DNA of 53,252 nucleotides from Bacteroidales bacterium (GCA_024686335.1 JAILCI010000059.1:1-53252); one strand, 5' to 3'; shown: positions 44,501-53,151, counted from the stretch's first letter. Program-made: numbers and translations. The notes: a model not told the origin generated them from the sequence alone.

Positions 44501-47500
44501 CTCACCATTTCTGTACCAAGTATAAACAGCGCCTTCTGCATCAGCAGGATCGATAGTAGCAGCAACTGTAACTTGAGCACCGTTGCAAACAACGATTGCG
44601 TGCTCATTGTTAACTGTAATATCGGTTACAACAGGGATAGGATTAACAGTGATTATGATAGAATCGCTGTCGAAGCACTGAGAAGGAGTTTGGATAACTC
44701 TTACACCCATATGAGTGGTCTCAGCATAGTTAGTTGTATAGGTAGCAGAAGTAGCACCAGGAATATCATAATGATATGTAGAATTGTATACGTACCATAC
44801 ATAGTCACCATCGTTGGTATAACCGATAGCCATAGAGTCTTGTTGCTCTCTGATTTCGTACCATTGATAAGTAATGTTGGTAGCATTGTAATCATTCAAA
44901 TTAGCAGTAAGGGTAACTTCACCATTAGTACAAATTTCAGTCTCAGTAGCGGTGATGTTCACAACAGGCTGTTCGTATACCCAAACGAGGAACTCGTCAG
45001 ACATGGAAGCGCAACCAGCAGGAACGCCGTCTCTTTCAACATTAACGCGGAATCTGTAAGGCTCTGTACGAGCGTAGAAGTACTCCTGATAGAATTGGTT
45101 ATCACCAAGTTGATAAGCCATATTGTCTCTGATTTGACCAGACTCATACCAAGTGTAGTGCAAGTTGCCTACGTCAGTACCAATGGTATCAACATTAGCA
45201 GCCAAGAATACAGGCATGGTAACACAGATGTGCTGATCACCAGTAATTTGAACTGTCGGGTTCGGATAGATTGTAAGAGCTGCAGAAGAAGCCTCAGCAG
45301 ATTGACAACCAGAAGCAGTCAAAGTAACAACAGCAGTGTAGATGAACTGTTGAGTGTTGTTGTCAACAGTAACAGGGCTGTCATAGATGGTCTGAGCATT
45401 TGCACCTTCCATCAAGATACCATTTCTGTACCATGTGAAGACAGGGGTACCGAGAGAAGCGTCATAATCAGCTACGTTAGCAGTAATCTCAACTTGAGCA
45501 CCCTGACAAGCAACATAAGTAGACAGGGTAACATTATCGATAACAGGATCATTGTGAACAGTAACTTCAAGAGCTTCGCTAGTAGCGGTGCAACCAGAAG
45601 TCAATTGTTCAACAGTGAAGGTATAAGCGTGGGAACCAACTGTAGGAACAACGGTGTAGGACAAGGAAGTAGCTCCATGAATCAAGTTACCATTATCAAA
45701 CCATTGATAAACGAGTTCATCAGCATTCCAGTCATTAAGGTTAGCGGTCATTGTAATCTCGCCACCTTCGCAGATATTGTTCTCGGTAACAGTAGTATTA
45801 ACAACAGGATTATCGTTAACGTAAACAACAGTGGAAGCAGAAACAACACAACCATACTCATTTACGGTAGAAACGCTGAAATTATAACCGTAATCTCTGT
45901 AAGGACGAGTGATTGTGAGAGTACCATCATTGTTAGAAGCGATGATTGCATTGTCCTCGTACCAAGTATAGGTGAAAGGAGTAGCAGGAGTCGGATCGAT
46001 ATGAGCGATCATCGTGATGTTGTTTTCTGTAGCAACACAAACGATAGGATCGGTTTCGATAGCCAAAGTCGGGTTCGGGTTGATTGTGATAGCAACCGGA
46101 GTAGCGAAAACTGCAGAACCACAACCAGCAGCTGTTTGAGCAACAGCAACGGTGTAGTTGTAAACGGTAACATCACCATCAACAGCAACAGGAGAATCAG
46201 TCAAGGTAGCACCAGTAGCGCCCTCAACGATTTCACCGTTGCGATACCAAGTGAAGATCTCACCACCAGTGACACCACCGTCAACGTGAGCGGTCAAAGT
46301 GAACTGAGCGCCTTCGCAGAGAACATTACCATCGGTAAGGTCAGTAGTGATAGAGGTGATAACAGGATCATTATTAACGATAACTTCAAGAGTATCGCTA
46401 GCAGCCTCACAACCAGAGGTCAACTGCTCAACTTCGAAGGTATATTTATGAGTACCAACAGTAGGAACAACAGTATAAGTCAAGGAAGTAGCTCCATGAA
46501 TCAAGTTACCATTATCAAACCATTGATAAACGAGTTCGTCAGCATTCCAATCGTTCAGGTTAGCGGTCAAAGTAATCTCGCCACCATCGCAAATGGTATC
46601 TTCAGTAACTTCGATGTTGACAACAGGATTGTCGTTAACATAAACAACTGTAGAAGCGGTAGCATGACAACCATATTCATTTACTGTAGAAACACTGAAG
46701 TTATAACCATAATCTCTATAAGGACGAGTAATGGTCAGAGTGCCATCATTATTTGAAGCGATAATTGCATTGTCCTCATACCATGTGAAAGAGTAAGGAG
46801 TAGCAGGAGTCGGATCAATATGAGCAATCAAAGTAATATTGTCAGCGGTTTCGACGCAAACGATAGGATCAGTCTCGATAGCCAAGGTCGGGTTCGGATT
46901 GATTGTGATAGCAACCGGAGTAGTGAAGACCTCAGATTGACAACCAGAAGCTGTTTGAGCAACAGATACAGTGTAGTTGTAAACGGTAACATCACCGTCA
47001 ACAGCAACAGGAGAATCAGTGTAGGTAGCACCAGTAGCACCTTCAATGATTTCGCCATTGCGATACCATGTATAAACCTCACCACCAGCAACACCACCAG
47101 AGATGTGAGCAGTCAACGTGAACTGAGCACCTTCGCAAAGCTCGTTGCCATCAGTAAGATTAGTTGTGATAGAGTCAACAACAGGAATGTCGTTAACAAC
47201 AATGGTAATAGTATCGTAAGCAGCACAAACAGAATACTCATTGGTATTATCGTTTAACAAGTGAAGAACTTGAACGATATAGTCTGTAGTAACTTCAGGA
47301 GTGAAGGTCTGGAACTCATGAGTATAACCAGGCATAATGTGGTCGTTGTTCAACTCGTTCTCAAACCATTGGAAGGTAAGCATAGACTCGTTGTAGTCAT
47401 CCAAATTAGCTCTAACTTCAACAGAACCACCCTCACAAATCTCAGTCTCAGAAGCAGTAACATTTACGTAAGGAATATCGTGAATGTTAACCTCGAAAGG

Positions 47501-50500
47501 ATCACTGAAGGAAGTACAACCATCACCATTGATAACTTCAACCATGTAGATGTAAGGATCTTGATAAGTAGGTTCTACCATCTCATTGTACAGGTTGAGG
47601 AAGGTAAGGTCATTGTTGGTTAACATACCATTCTTGTACCATCTATAAGTAGCGTCGAGGTCAGTACCACCATCAACCCAAGCGGTCAAGTGAACGTTCG
47701 GTTGGTCAACACCCTGGAAACAGATGTGGTGAACACCGTCGATGATAACGATAGGATTACGTTTAACCTCAACAGTAGCAGAAGCAACAGGAACAGCCTC
47801 ACAACCAGGCATACCATAGTTGATGAAAGCTTGATAAGTATAATGAGTCATATCCTCATCAACGATAGTCAGCTGTTTAGAGAAACGAGGACCATCAACG
47901 AGAGGCATTAAGAAACCATTCTCATACCATACATAGGTGAGAGAAGAGTCAATATAACTTTCACCTGTCTCAGGATCAGTCAAATAAGCGGTAACAGTAA
48001 TCTCAGCGCCTTCGCAAACGTTTTCAGCAAGGTGGCCATCATTGATAACCAAAATGTTGGAGATTTGAGGAGGAGCAATAACAACTACAGAATCAGAACC
48101 GGTAGCGAAACACTCAGTAGTGGTTTGAGTAACTTCAACATAAAGCTCTGCAGTAGCAGGGAGAGAAATAGTTACGCTAGGAGAAGTACCGTAAGGAATT
48201 GCAACGGTATCGTTGTCAATGATGGTGTACCATTGATAAACGATGTTATCCATATTGTAGTCACCAAGATGAGCAGTAGCGGTAATCTCACCGTTAGGAC
48301 AAATAGTATCGAAATCGGTAGTAACAGCAACTGTCGGGTTCTCGCCTACATACAAGTAGAAAGGATCGCTAGTTGCGACACAACCATTGTCGTTAGTGAG
48401 AGAAACGGTGATGACATAAGGATCATCTTGTGCTGTCAACTGAGAAGTTTCAAAGAGATTACCAGTAGTGGTGATCTCTTGAACCTGATTGTCAGCTTGA
48501 GGATTCGGGAATTCTGGACCTACAGAGTAGTTATAAATTCTCCAATCAAAAGATTCATTGGGATAAGCACCAGTACCAGTTGAATCATTAACATTAGCAA
48601 TCAATGTCAAGGCTGTGGTATCACATACGAGCGGATCACCCATGATCTCGATTGTCGGGTTAGGACGAACTGTCAGAGTGGCAGCCTCAGAAGCAACTGC
48701 TGATGAGCAACCATTGACAGAGATAACCTTAACCTTATAATCATAAGAACCTGCAGAAGGACTAACTACGATAGTGTCGAGGTTATGACCAGGAATCTCA
48801 ATACCGTTCTCATACCAAATATAGGTATAAGGATCAGTAGCGGTGGTCGTAGCCTTGATAGTAGCCTGTGCACCTTCGCAGATAATGTTATCATCATCTA
48901 AGATAGTAACGGTCGGAGTAGCCGGGGTTTCAAATACTGTGATGGTGATATCACGAGTAGTTGTACAAGTACCGGTCTCAGTAGTAGAAGTGGCCGTTAC
49001 AGTGTAGGTGGTGGTGGTGGTAGGAGTAACGTTTACTGTATTTGCATCAGCATCGTTAACACCAGCAGACCACTCATAGGAAACATAACCAGTCCATTGT
49101 TGAGCATTTGCTGTCAAAGTGACATTCTCACCAGCACAGATGCCGGTAGCAGAAGCAACAATGATAAGGTCAGCACCTACAGAGTTAACTGTGAAGGTCT
49201 CAGAAGCGGAGGTACATCCGTGCTCGCTGGAAGCGATAACAGAGTAAACACCAGAACCAACCTCGATTGTATCGTTAGTTGCAGTAGTGCTCCACAAATA
49301 AGAATCAGCGCCCTCAGCAGAAGCAACGATAGTTGCAAGTTCGCCTTGACAGATGGTGTTAGCACCTGTGATAGCCAAGTTAGAAGGAGCAGCTTCAACA
49401 GTTACGATAGTATAAGCAGAAAGTTCAGAAGGACAACCATCAGCGCTGACAGCACGAACTGCAAACTGGTGTTGACCAACCTCATCAAGGCTCATAGATA
49501 AGGTTTCAAGATTCTCACCCGCAATCTCAATACCGTTGTGATACCAAATATAATGATCAGCATTAGCTGAATTTGCGGTTAAAGTAATCATGTCGCCTTG
49601 ACAGATATACTCAGGAATAGAGGTATTGGTCTCACATACTTGTTGGATAACAGGGGTGAAAATAGTATCACCTGGAATCCATGCATGAAATTTGTGCTGC
49701 GGAGCAGTGAGTATACTGACACAATCTTCATAAGGGATGAAGGTTAGACCAGACTCAGGACCAGGGACTCCATCAGCTGTAAAACACTGTTCAACATATA
49801 AAGTATGATCCTCAGTATACTGATACCAGTGACCAGCAGAGATTGCGTTAGTATCCATACGAACGAACTCATCGTGGCAAACAGCAGCTGCACCAGCTGT
49901 GAATACAGGAGCTGCAGGAGCCTCGTGAACGGTGATAGTAATTTCGTCAACACGCTCGCAAGTAGCACCATTAGAGTTTGTCAAAGTAGTGGTAACTGTA
50001 TAAGTAGTTGTAGCTGTCGGATAAACTGTAGTGGTAGAGGAGGTAGTATTAGTACCATCACTCCAAGCATAAGTAATATTGTCAGCCCAACCATCTGCAT
50101 TTACATTTAAGACAACAGCCTCACCAGCGCAAACGTCGGTAGAGGAAGCAGTAACTTGGATATCTGTACCGAAAGTATAAACAGTGAACTCGGTAGCAGC
50201 CTCACAACCATTAGCAGCAGCGGTAACTGTATAGACACCAGCAACATTAGTAGTCAAAGTTGCTCCAGTGGTACCATCACTCCAGGTATAAGTAACATCC
50301 GTGAGAGTTGTAGGTAATACAGAAGCTGTCAATGTTGCATCAGTACCCTGACAAATTACATTGTCACCAGAAACCTGAACTAAGGAAGGAGCAGGTTTAA
50401 CGGTTACTACAGCAGGAGCAGTTGCCAGGTCAGAAACACAACCATTAGCATTAACAACAGCTGCATTAACAGTATAAGTACCAGCGTAGAGGAAATTCAA

Positions 50501-52072
50501 AGTAATAGTAGGTAAGTTCTCACCAGGAACTTCGATACCATTAAGGTACCAAGTATAATGAGCACCTGCAACCGGGGTTTCAATCTCGATAGTGGCTTGA
50601 CCATTCTCACAGATATTGAAAGCAGTGGTCTTGAACACAGGAGCTGCAGGTTTTGGATTAACCGTTACAGTAATATTTCTTACGACAGTACAATTAGACT
50701 CACCATTGAGAGTAGCAGTAACTGTATATGTAGCAGTGGTTGTCGGAGCAACAACGATGGAAGATGTGGTTTCACCAGTGTTCCATTCGTAAGTTACATC
50801 ACCAGACCAACCATCGGTATTGGCGTTAAGAACTACGGACTCACCTTCGCAGATAACTTGCTCGGAAGCGGTCAGAACTACATCGGTACCGAATTCGGTA
50901 ACGGTGAACGGTTCAGCAATCACAGCACAACCAGAGTTAGGGTCAGTAACTGTAACTGTATATGTACCGGCTGCAACGTCAGCAGTCTGAGCAGAACCGC
51001 CAGCAGGAGACCATGCAAATGTATAATCACCTGTGGTTGGAGTTGCCGGAAGAACGCTAGCAGTCAGATGGGCTTGGTCACCATTACAGATAGCGTTTTC
51101 ACCAACGATTACTACAGAAGGAGTAGGTAATACGTTGAAAGTAGCAGAAACCTCTTTGCTGTCGCAAAGATAGGTAGCAACGACCTTAATGGTATGAGCG
51201 CCTTCGCCATCAGTATTGAAAGCGTAGGTAAGACCAGTAACTTCAGGAATTAAAGCACCGTCGAGATACCATGCATAGGTAGCGTCGTAATTAGCAGCAT
51301 TAGGATCAGTAACGGTGTAGGAAACCAAAGCACCTTCACAAACCGTAACAGCTGTAGCAGGAGTAATGCTCAGGTCTGTCAAAGTTTGTACAGAATCCGT
51401 AACTGTGAACTCTGTAGCCGGAACATTGCAGGAGAAATCCTGATAGAGAGCTGCTACAGAATAATTACCCTCTGCAAAAAGGTGGGTATTGACATAGGTA
51501 GTATCTTGAGTACCACCGTTTGTCCAAATCCACATGTAGGGTTGCTCATCGCCGGAAGTGTAGGCGGTAGCAGTTACCAAAGCTTGTTCACCATCGCACA
51601 CTACAGGAACATCGACGAGGATGACCGGTGTAGGAGATACGTTGAAATAATGAACAGCGGAGTAAGTTGCCTCACAGCCATCAGCCCATACATAGACATC
51701 AAAGTCGTATGCAAGGGTGTCAGGACTAAGCTGCGGGAGATCAGCCACGCTGAAAGCGTAGGTGGCGGAAGTGGCTCCCGGAATGGCCTGGCCATTCAAT
51801 CTCCACTGATAGCTGAGTGCCGTAGATCCCTCGTAACCAGAAACCATAGCTGTCAAAGTGACAATGTCGGTCTGGCACGCATGCGTAGGACCTACGACGA
51901 ATACATTGATTGTATTCACCGACTCGGCATCCGTGAAAAACGAATGAGATCCTTGTGAGATCCAACTTGGCAGTTTCAGGCCCGCATTCTTGAAGTGGGC
52001 CGCCTCACTGCGCGCTTGACTAGTGCCAATTAATAGCACAGTCATGAGCAGAAAAATCATAAATTTTTTCAT
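38519..52072 (-). CDS. Giant Ig-like repeat surface protein (4517 aa) with T9SS type A sorting domain
   Basis: At 4517 residues this is by far the largest gene here. It has a signal peptide (KKFMIFLLMTVLLIGTSQA). It then consists almost entirely of beta-sandwich Ig/PKD-like repeats of about 75-100 residues, on the order of 45-50 by eye. The recurring pattern is ICEG..VTLTA..., then TYTWYRNG..IEGAT, then GCTS. Each repeat usually has a paired Cys early and late, which could form intradomain disulfides. The last ~90 residues (VRAYPVPANINQEITLELDL ... GTYFGRILTGTNEIKTVKFVI) are a type A T9SS sorting domain. Two in-frame tandem duplications occur (45542-47180; about 42915-44350). Codon use is strongly biased, which leaves very long antisense frames open. 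Expected to be an extended surface fibre or adhesin; ligand unknown. Confidence 0.93.
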   Translation of the reverse strand: MKKFMIFLLMTVLLIGTSQARSEAAHFKNAGLKLPSWISQGSHSFFTDAESVNTINVFVVGPTHACQTDIVTLTAMVSGYEGSTALSYQWRLNGQAIPGATSATYAFSVADLPQLSPDTLAYDFDVYVWADGCEATYSAVHYFNVSPTPVILVDVPVVCDGEQALVTATAYTSGDEQPYMWIWTNGGTQDTTYVNTHLFAEGNYSVAALYQDFSCNVPATEFTVTDSVQTLTDLSITPATAVTVCEGALVSYTVTDPNAANYDATYAWYLDGALIPEVTGLTYAFNTDGEGAHTIKVVATYLCDSKEVSATFNVLPTPSVVIVGENAICNGDQAHLTASVLPATPTTGDYTFAWSPAGGSAQTADVAAGTYTVTVTDPNSGCAVIAEPFTVTEFGTDVVLTASEQVICEGESVVLNANTDGWSGDVTYEWNTGETTSSIVVAPTTTATYTVTATLNGESNCTVVRNITVTVNPKPAAPVFKTTAFNICENGQATIEIETPVAGAHYTWYLNGIEVPGENLPTITLNFLYAGTYTVNAAVVNANGCVSDLATAPAVVTVKPAPSLVQVSGDNVICQGTDATLTASVLPTTLTDVTYTWSDGTTGATLTTNVAGVYTVTAAANGCEAATEFTVYTFGTDIQVTASSTDVCAGEAVVLNVNADGWADNITYAWSDGTNTTSSTTTVYPTATTTYTVTTTLTNSNGATCERVDEITITVHEAPAAPVFTAGAAAVCHDEFVRMDTNAISAGHWYQYTEDHTLYVEQCFTADGVPGPESGLTFIPYEDCVSILTAPQHKFHAWIPGDTIFTPVIQQVCETNTSIPEYICQGDMITLTANSANADHYIWYHNGIEIAGENLETLSMSLDEVGQHQFAVRAVSADGCPSELSAYTIVTVEAAPSNLAITGANTICQGELATIVASAEGADSYLWSTTATNDTIEVGSGVYSVIASSEHGCTSASETFTVNSVGADLIIVASATGICAGENVTLTANAQQWTGYVSYEWSAGVNDADANTVNVTPTTTTTYTVTATSTTETGTCTTTRDITITVFETPATPTVTILDDDNIICEGAQATIKATTTATDPYTYIWYENGIEIPGHNLDTIVVSPSAGSYDYKVKVISVNGCSSAVASEAATLTVRPNPTIEIMGDPLVCDTTALTLIANVNDSTGTGAYPNESFDWRIYNYSVGPEFPNPQADNQVQEITTTGNLFETSQLTAQDDPYVITVSLTNDNGCVATSDPFYLYVGENPTVAVTTDFDTICPNGEITATAHLGDYNMDNIVYQWYTIIDNDTVAIPYGTSPSVTISLPATAELYVEVTQTTTECFATGSDSVVVIAPPQISNILVINDGHLAENVCEGAEITVTAYLTDPETGESYIDSSLTYVWYENGFLMPLVDGPRFSKQLTIVDEDMTHYTYQAFINYGMPGCEAVPVASATVEVKRNPIVIIDGVHHICFQGVDQPNVHLTAWVDGGTDLDATYRWYKNGMLTNNDLTFLNLYNEMVEPTYQDPYIYMVEVINGDGCTSFSDPFEVNIHDIPYVNVTASETEICEGGSVEVRANLDDYNESMLTFQWFENELNNDHIMPGYTHEFQTFTPEVTTDYIVQVLHLLNDNTNEYSVCAAYDTITIVVNDIPVVDSITTNLTDGNELCEGAQFTLTAHISGGVAGGEVYTWYRNGEIIEGATGATYTDSPVAVDGDVTVYNYTVSVAQTASGCQSEVFTTPVAITINPNPTLAIETDPIVCVETADNITLIAHIDPTPATPYSFTWYEDNAIIASNNDGTLTITRPYRDYGYNFSVSTVNEYGCHATASTVVYVNDNPVVNIEVTEDTICDGGEITLTANLNDWNADELVYQWFDNGNLIHGATSLTYTVVPTVGTHKYTFEVEQLTSGCEAASDTLEVIVNNDPVITSITTDLTDGNVLCEGAQFTLTAHVDGGVTGGEIFTWYRNGEIVEGATGATLTDSPVAVDGDVTVYNYTVAVAQTAAGCGSAVFATPVAITINPNPTLAIETDPIVCVATENNITMIAHIDPTPATPFTYTWYEDNAIIASNNDGTLTITRPYRDYGYNFSVSTVNEYGCVVSASTVVYVNDNPVVNTTVTENNICEGGEITMTANLNDWNADELVYQWFDNGNLIHGATSLSYTVVPTVGSHAYTFTVEQLTSGCTATSEALEVTVHNDPVIDNVTLSTYVACQGAQVEITANVADYDASLGTPVFTWYRNGILMEGANAQTIYDSPVTVDNNTQQFIYTAVVTLTASGCQSAEASSAALTIYPNPTVQITGDQHICVTMPVFLAANVDTIGTDVGNLHYTWYESGQIRDNMAYQLGDNQFYQEYFYARTEPYRFRVNVERDGVPAGCASMSDEFLVWVYEQPVVNITATETEICTNGEVTLTANLNDYNATNITYQWYEIREQQDSMAIGYTNDGDYVWYVYNSTYHYDIPGATSATYTTNYAETTHMGVRVIQTPSQCFDSDSIIITVNPIPVVTDITVNNEHAIVVCNGAQVTVAATIDPADAEGAVYTWYRNGELIEGATQASFSENVYTTPNHITTNFYTAIVTLPASGCVSEISAMAGIVTINPAPTTVTISGNNVICENDSTTLTAYSDVEGTWTWSTGSHDSTITVPAGVYTVTMTTAEGCEMTSEPFAVEALGTDVFVTASATSICRGEHTTLYVNQDGWAGNVSYQWDAQAGNSISTTVDVQPDSTTTYHVTATVSSTNGSCTAEGEITIIVNQLPEQVVVTPSTTTICEAQQITFNASGNATGYIWYQNGVEIPGENQAQLTVNFNEAGQYTFAAKAINEEGCVSAIASEPVTVTVNPAPSTVSITGNNVICENDVTVLTAYSDVEGTWTWSTGSHDSTITVPAGVYTVTMTTPEGCEMTSEPFAVEALGTQLFVTASATAICEGEHTTLYATQDGWAGNVTFQWDSAANNSTANTVDVTPTETTTYHVTATVSSTNGTCTAVGEITIIVTPRPGQVVVTATTADTICEGEQVTLHASGNAAGYIWYQNGVEIPGENQADLTVNFYNEGVYTFAAKAINEEGCVSALASEPYTIVVNSAPESVVISGQLTICDGGSTTLYADVTPNVAATYVWYKDGVVIAGETNSSLVVYTAGSYRVDATTNGCTTSSEAVVVTVEQAPELQLTATEYTICEDGTTVITAEATGWNNADVTYSWSNGFVGSSYTFNPTAAGDYQFIVTASQATSGCVATDTINIHVDATPATPVIDVNFTEICDGGQVIMTVTNDYSAYGTPVYTWYRNGQIIAGATLATLTDSPIAVDGDVTTYTYNATVTFDASGCTSANSANTVVTVLPTPVVAVSVTGNTTICEGGSTTLNANVTPAGSYYTYQWYVDNVMIAGATDATLTVSPAARETAYNYHVVVTAAPGCIVTSENTAITVVADPVVVASVDNAITCVGGTATFTATVDGGVASVNGLNGYTFAWYNNISSTEPIATTPSYTTTGDEAADAYSYWVVVTSPYGCQTTSNIVNYTVVADPTVTVAVAQGYPTTVCDGGVTTLIANVTGGYGAPSYQWYKNGIALYGQTNPTLVTDPINYNETADYTVVVTQTGVGCEATSAAYNVDVVPSYTVDVTGYDNVCVGGTVTMTAQVNGVIAGDNLTYQWYTINNGTQTAIYGATAPQYTTSPLLIAGAYEYFVVVTSSISGCSVTQSYSVNANVIADPTVQIVANGSAVICDGGNITLNAVVNGGVNDGAYVYTWSWFGAASGSAVTTTPSYQPQLAANDPANPYYFTVSIARADNSGCEATSAAFQVNVLAAPSVQITADHSYVCAGGEVTFTANVAEAGSSYNYVWTINGETQAVNSNTITVSMPNAGDITASVTVSNTNSSVSCSSTATLSVPVHVVADPVVTIAANHTTMCAGGTTTLSVQNITADSNIPADYSYQWAINGMEIPGAINSTFVQPLTDAGTYVYTLKVTQNGNLGCASAWSAPVTVQVAEQPVVTLNSDYGLDICEGGDITLTGTVTNFGNTVNGVLNSSIYGNMTFNWLSNGISTDIHTPVTTAQDQYTDTLNTVGNYNYQVVVTPSGYACQPATSNIQTVNVVSSPSWTDIHVLYPDVCVNSVVYLEAGIQGGVFDHAGSTNGQIQWTVTYNGVTSNVSGGLGGNSYDLPTEPGDYIYTPTWIGNIGSGCAFTNTAEAQTFVTVHELPTASFDSTSYGQTICGNVSDASAALVINFTGTAPFTFQLQDLETGIILPAQVSGTNTYTVNVAPGHTTQYRIIMVSDQYCENGMLDNADAIITVFVNDIEFDQTMFISGCDDNGMVTINFNMISGTPNSNFVVTYANGDTYTGTIDDNTATFQAPTAPGDYPAVFTVDGCDYDIVVRVLVGDYSFGGLYPIMDQRWHDVVVVNNNPETNGGHTFVGFQWYKNGILIPGAIYSNYQEIGGLNGFYSVELIEQAADGSMVTYQTCEFYFSSASSVRAYPVPANINQEITLELDLSEAEMDGAVLDIYNVTGSLISHVTNLEPITKISGFKAQGTYFGRILTGTNEIKTVKFVIVK
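42915..44350 (-). repeat. In-gene tandem duplication, unit about 720 bp
   Basis: Two adjacent units of about 240 codons match closely. For example, CCTTCTTCGTTGATAGCCTT occurs at 42957 and 43677, exactly 720 bp apart, and a segment at 43473 recurs at 44190 (717 bp apart, so a one-codon indel). Each unit covers about three Ig-like domains of the giant protein. Confidence 0.85.
45542..47180 (-). repeat. In-gene tandem duplication, unit 819 bp
   Basis: Two adjacent 819-bp (273-codon) units match at many points with constant offset: AACAGGATCATT at 45542/46361, CAAGGAAGTAGCTCCATGAA at 45662/46481, and GCCAAAGTCGGGTTCGG versus GCCAAGGTCGGGTTCGG at 46062/46881. At protein level both contain NLNDWNADELVYQWFDNGNL and TRPYRDYGYNFSVSTVNEYG. 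Confidence 0.92.
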
Positions 52073-52141
52073 CGTTTTGAATTTAATTATTACTATTGTT
52101 TATTTATTATTTTTATTTATTTCATTCATCAGATGAGTTAC

Positions 52142-52188
52142 ATCGAGAACACAGTGCCGCGCATCCAGGCTGCTAACCGGCTCTCGAT
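52142..52188 (-). promoter_or_regulatory. GC-rich stem-loop in the leader of the giant gene
   Basis: In the minus-strand leader, ATCGAGA and TCTCGAT pair at the base, GCCG and CGGC can pair inside, and a loop of about 18 nt lies between. This GC-rich island sits in an otherwise very AT-rich 170-nt leader between the promoter (52250) and the ATG (52072). It matches no riboswitch that I know. It may control translation or mRNA stability. Confidence 0.45.
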
Positions 52189-52249
52189 AATGTATCGCAT
52201 TGTTTACTAGACTTTTTAACATAGTATAATTCTATTTATAATCAACTTG

Positions 52250-52279
52250 CAAAAATACATTTTTTTTTAGACCATACAA
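52250..52279 (-). promoter_or_regulatory. Promoter of the giant surface-protein gene
   Basis: The minus strand has TATTTTTG (52257 to 52250) with TTG (52279 to 52277) 19 bp upstream, a complete Bacteroidota -33/-7 arrangement. The leader to the ATG would be about 170 nt. Confidence 0.65.
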
Positions 52280-52316
52280 CATATACGATAATTTTTTTTT
52301 TTTTGTTACATGAAAT

Positions 52317-53110
52317 TTGATAAAAGTCTATAAATTAAGTTCTTAATAAATGTGATGAATTTTAAAACCTTATAAAAATAGTACAAAAACAATAGAAATA
52401 TGTCAGGAAGAAACGCCTGAAAGAGGTCTAAATAGCGGGAATATGAGAATAATGAGAGTAAACATGAAGAAAAATGTATGAGTGGTCAATACCAGGAGAA
52501 TAGAAAATTTGAGATAAATATGGAGAATTTCAATGATTGCTCAATACAATATAATATATATACTATTATATATTACATACTTTCAGTAAGACGGTGGTGC
52601 GGACTACAGCTGGGCCGAACGACAGAGGAGTATGCAGTTAGCGGAAATACGGAGGCGCGAATGAAGAAAACCTGATCAAAGATGAATTGGTAAAATCGTA
52701 ATACAAGTAGAGTTTAGAGGGATCTAGAAAGCGGAGTTATCACGGGGGATGAATACAGAATCTGAGTCTAAATCTTCCTGATCATATTTTATGTTGGGAG
52801 GAGCATTAGACAAAAAATTTACAGGTAAATAGAAGGAAACAGAATAACTATCGGGGAGATGGTGATCTGTATAATTGAGTGAAAAAACAATATCGCATCG
52901 GGATTGTGATATTGCTTGAGGAACGGCCGGAAGAGGATGGAAAAATGAAATCTCAGAGAGATATCAAAGCAATTAAAACTCTGTCAATAAATTTAAAAAT
53001 AGGAAATTTATAAGAAATAATTTTTAAATATATTGATAGAATGTGCGGGAACTAAATGTATTGCACATCTGGCAAAAAGTATGCGTAGGAAATTTGAAGA
53101 GATCAGAATA
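52317..53110. other. AT-rich spacer between the rRNA operon and the giant gene; no supported gene
   Basis: About 800 bp with no convincing gene, RNA or repeat. A frame without any start codon is open on the minus strand at 52724-52963 (79 codons, ending DSVFIPRDNSAF). It reads somewhat protein-like but could be chance in T-rich DNA, since a second frame is open over part of the same stretch. The 65-codon plus-strand frame at 52478 has no promoter or family resemblance. Confidence 0.5.
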
Positions 53111-53114
53111 GGGC

Positions 53115-53147
53115 AAAAAAAAAGCAGCTGTCGTGTTTGACAGCTGC
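53115..53147 (-). terminator. Rho-independent terminator of the rRNA operon
   Basis: On the minus strand GCAGCTGTC-AAACAC-GACAGCTGC forms a perfect 9-bp stem followed by nine T residues. It lies a few bases beyond the 5S rRNA 3' end. Confidence 0.95.
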
Positions 53148-53151
53148 TCTG

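Noticed and set aside
44231-46756. Antisense 841-codon open frame (and others at 41567-42562 and 42653-44098) inside the giant gene
   Set aside because: The translations are low-complexity runs of Ser, Asn, Arg, Ile and Val that mirror the repeat structure and codon bias of the sense gene. There is no promoter, signal or family resemblance.
52105-52137. Hammerhead-ribozyme-like CTGATGA ... GAAA on the minus strand of the giant gene's leader
   Set aside because: The two conserved boxes are separated by only two bases, so the required stem II cannot form, and no flanking stems are visible.
52478-52675. 65-codon plus-strand frame in the rRNA-adjacent spacer
   Set aside because: No promoter box, no recognisable domain, and an AT-rich composition that allows chance frames.
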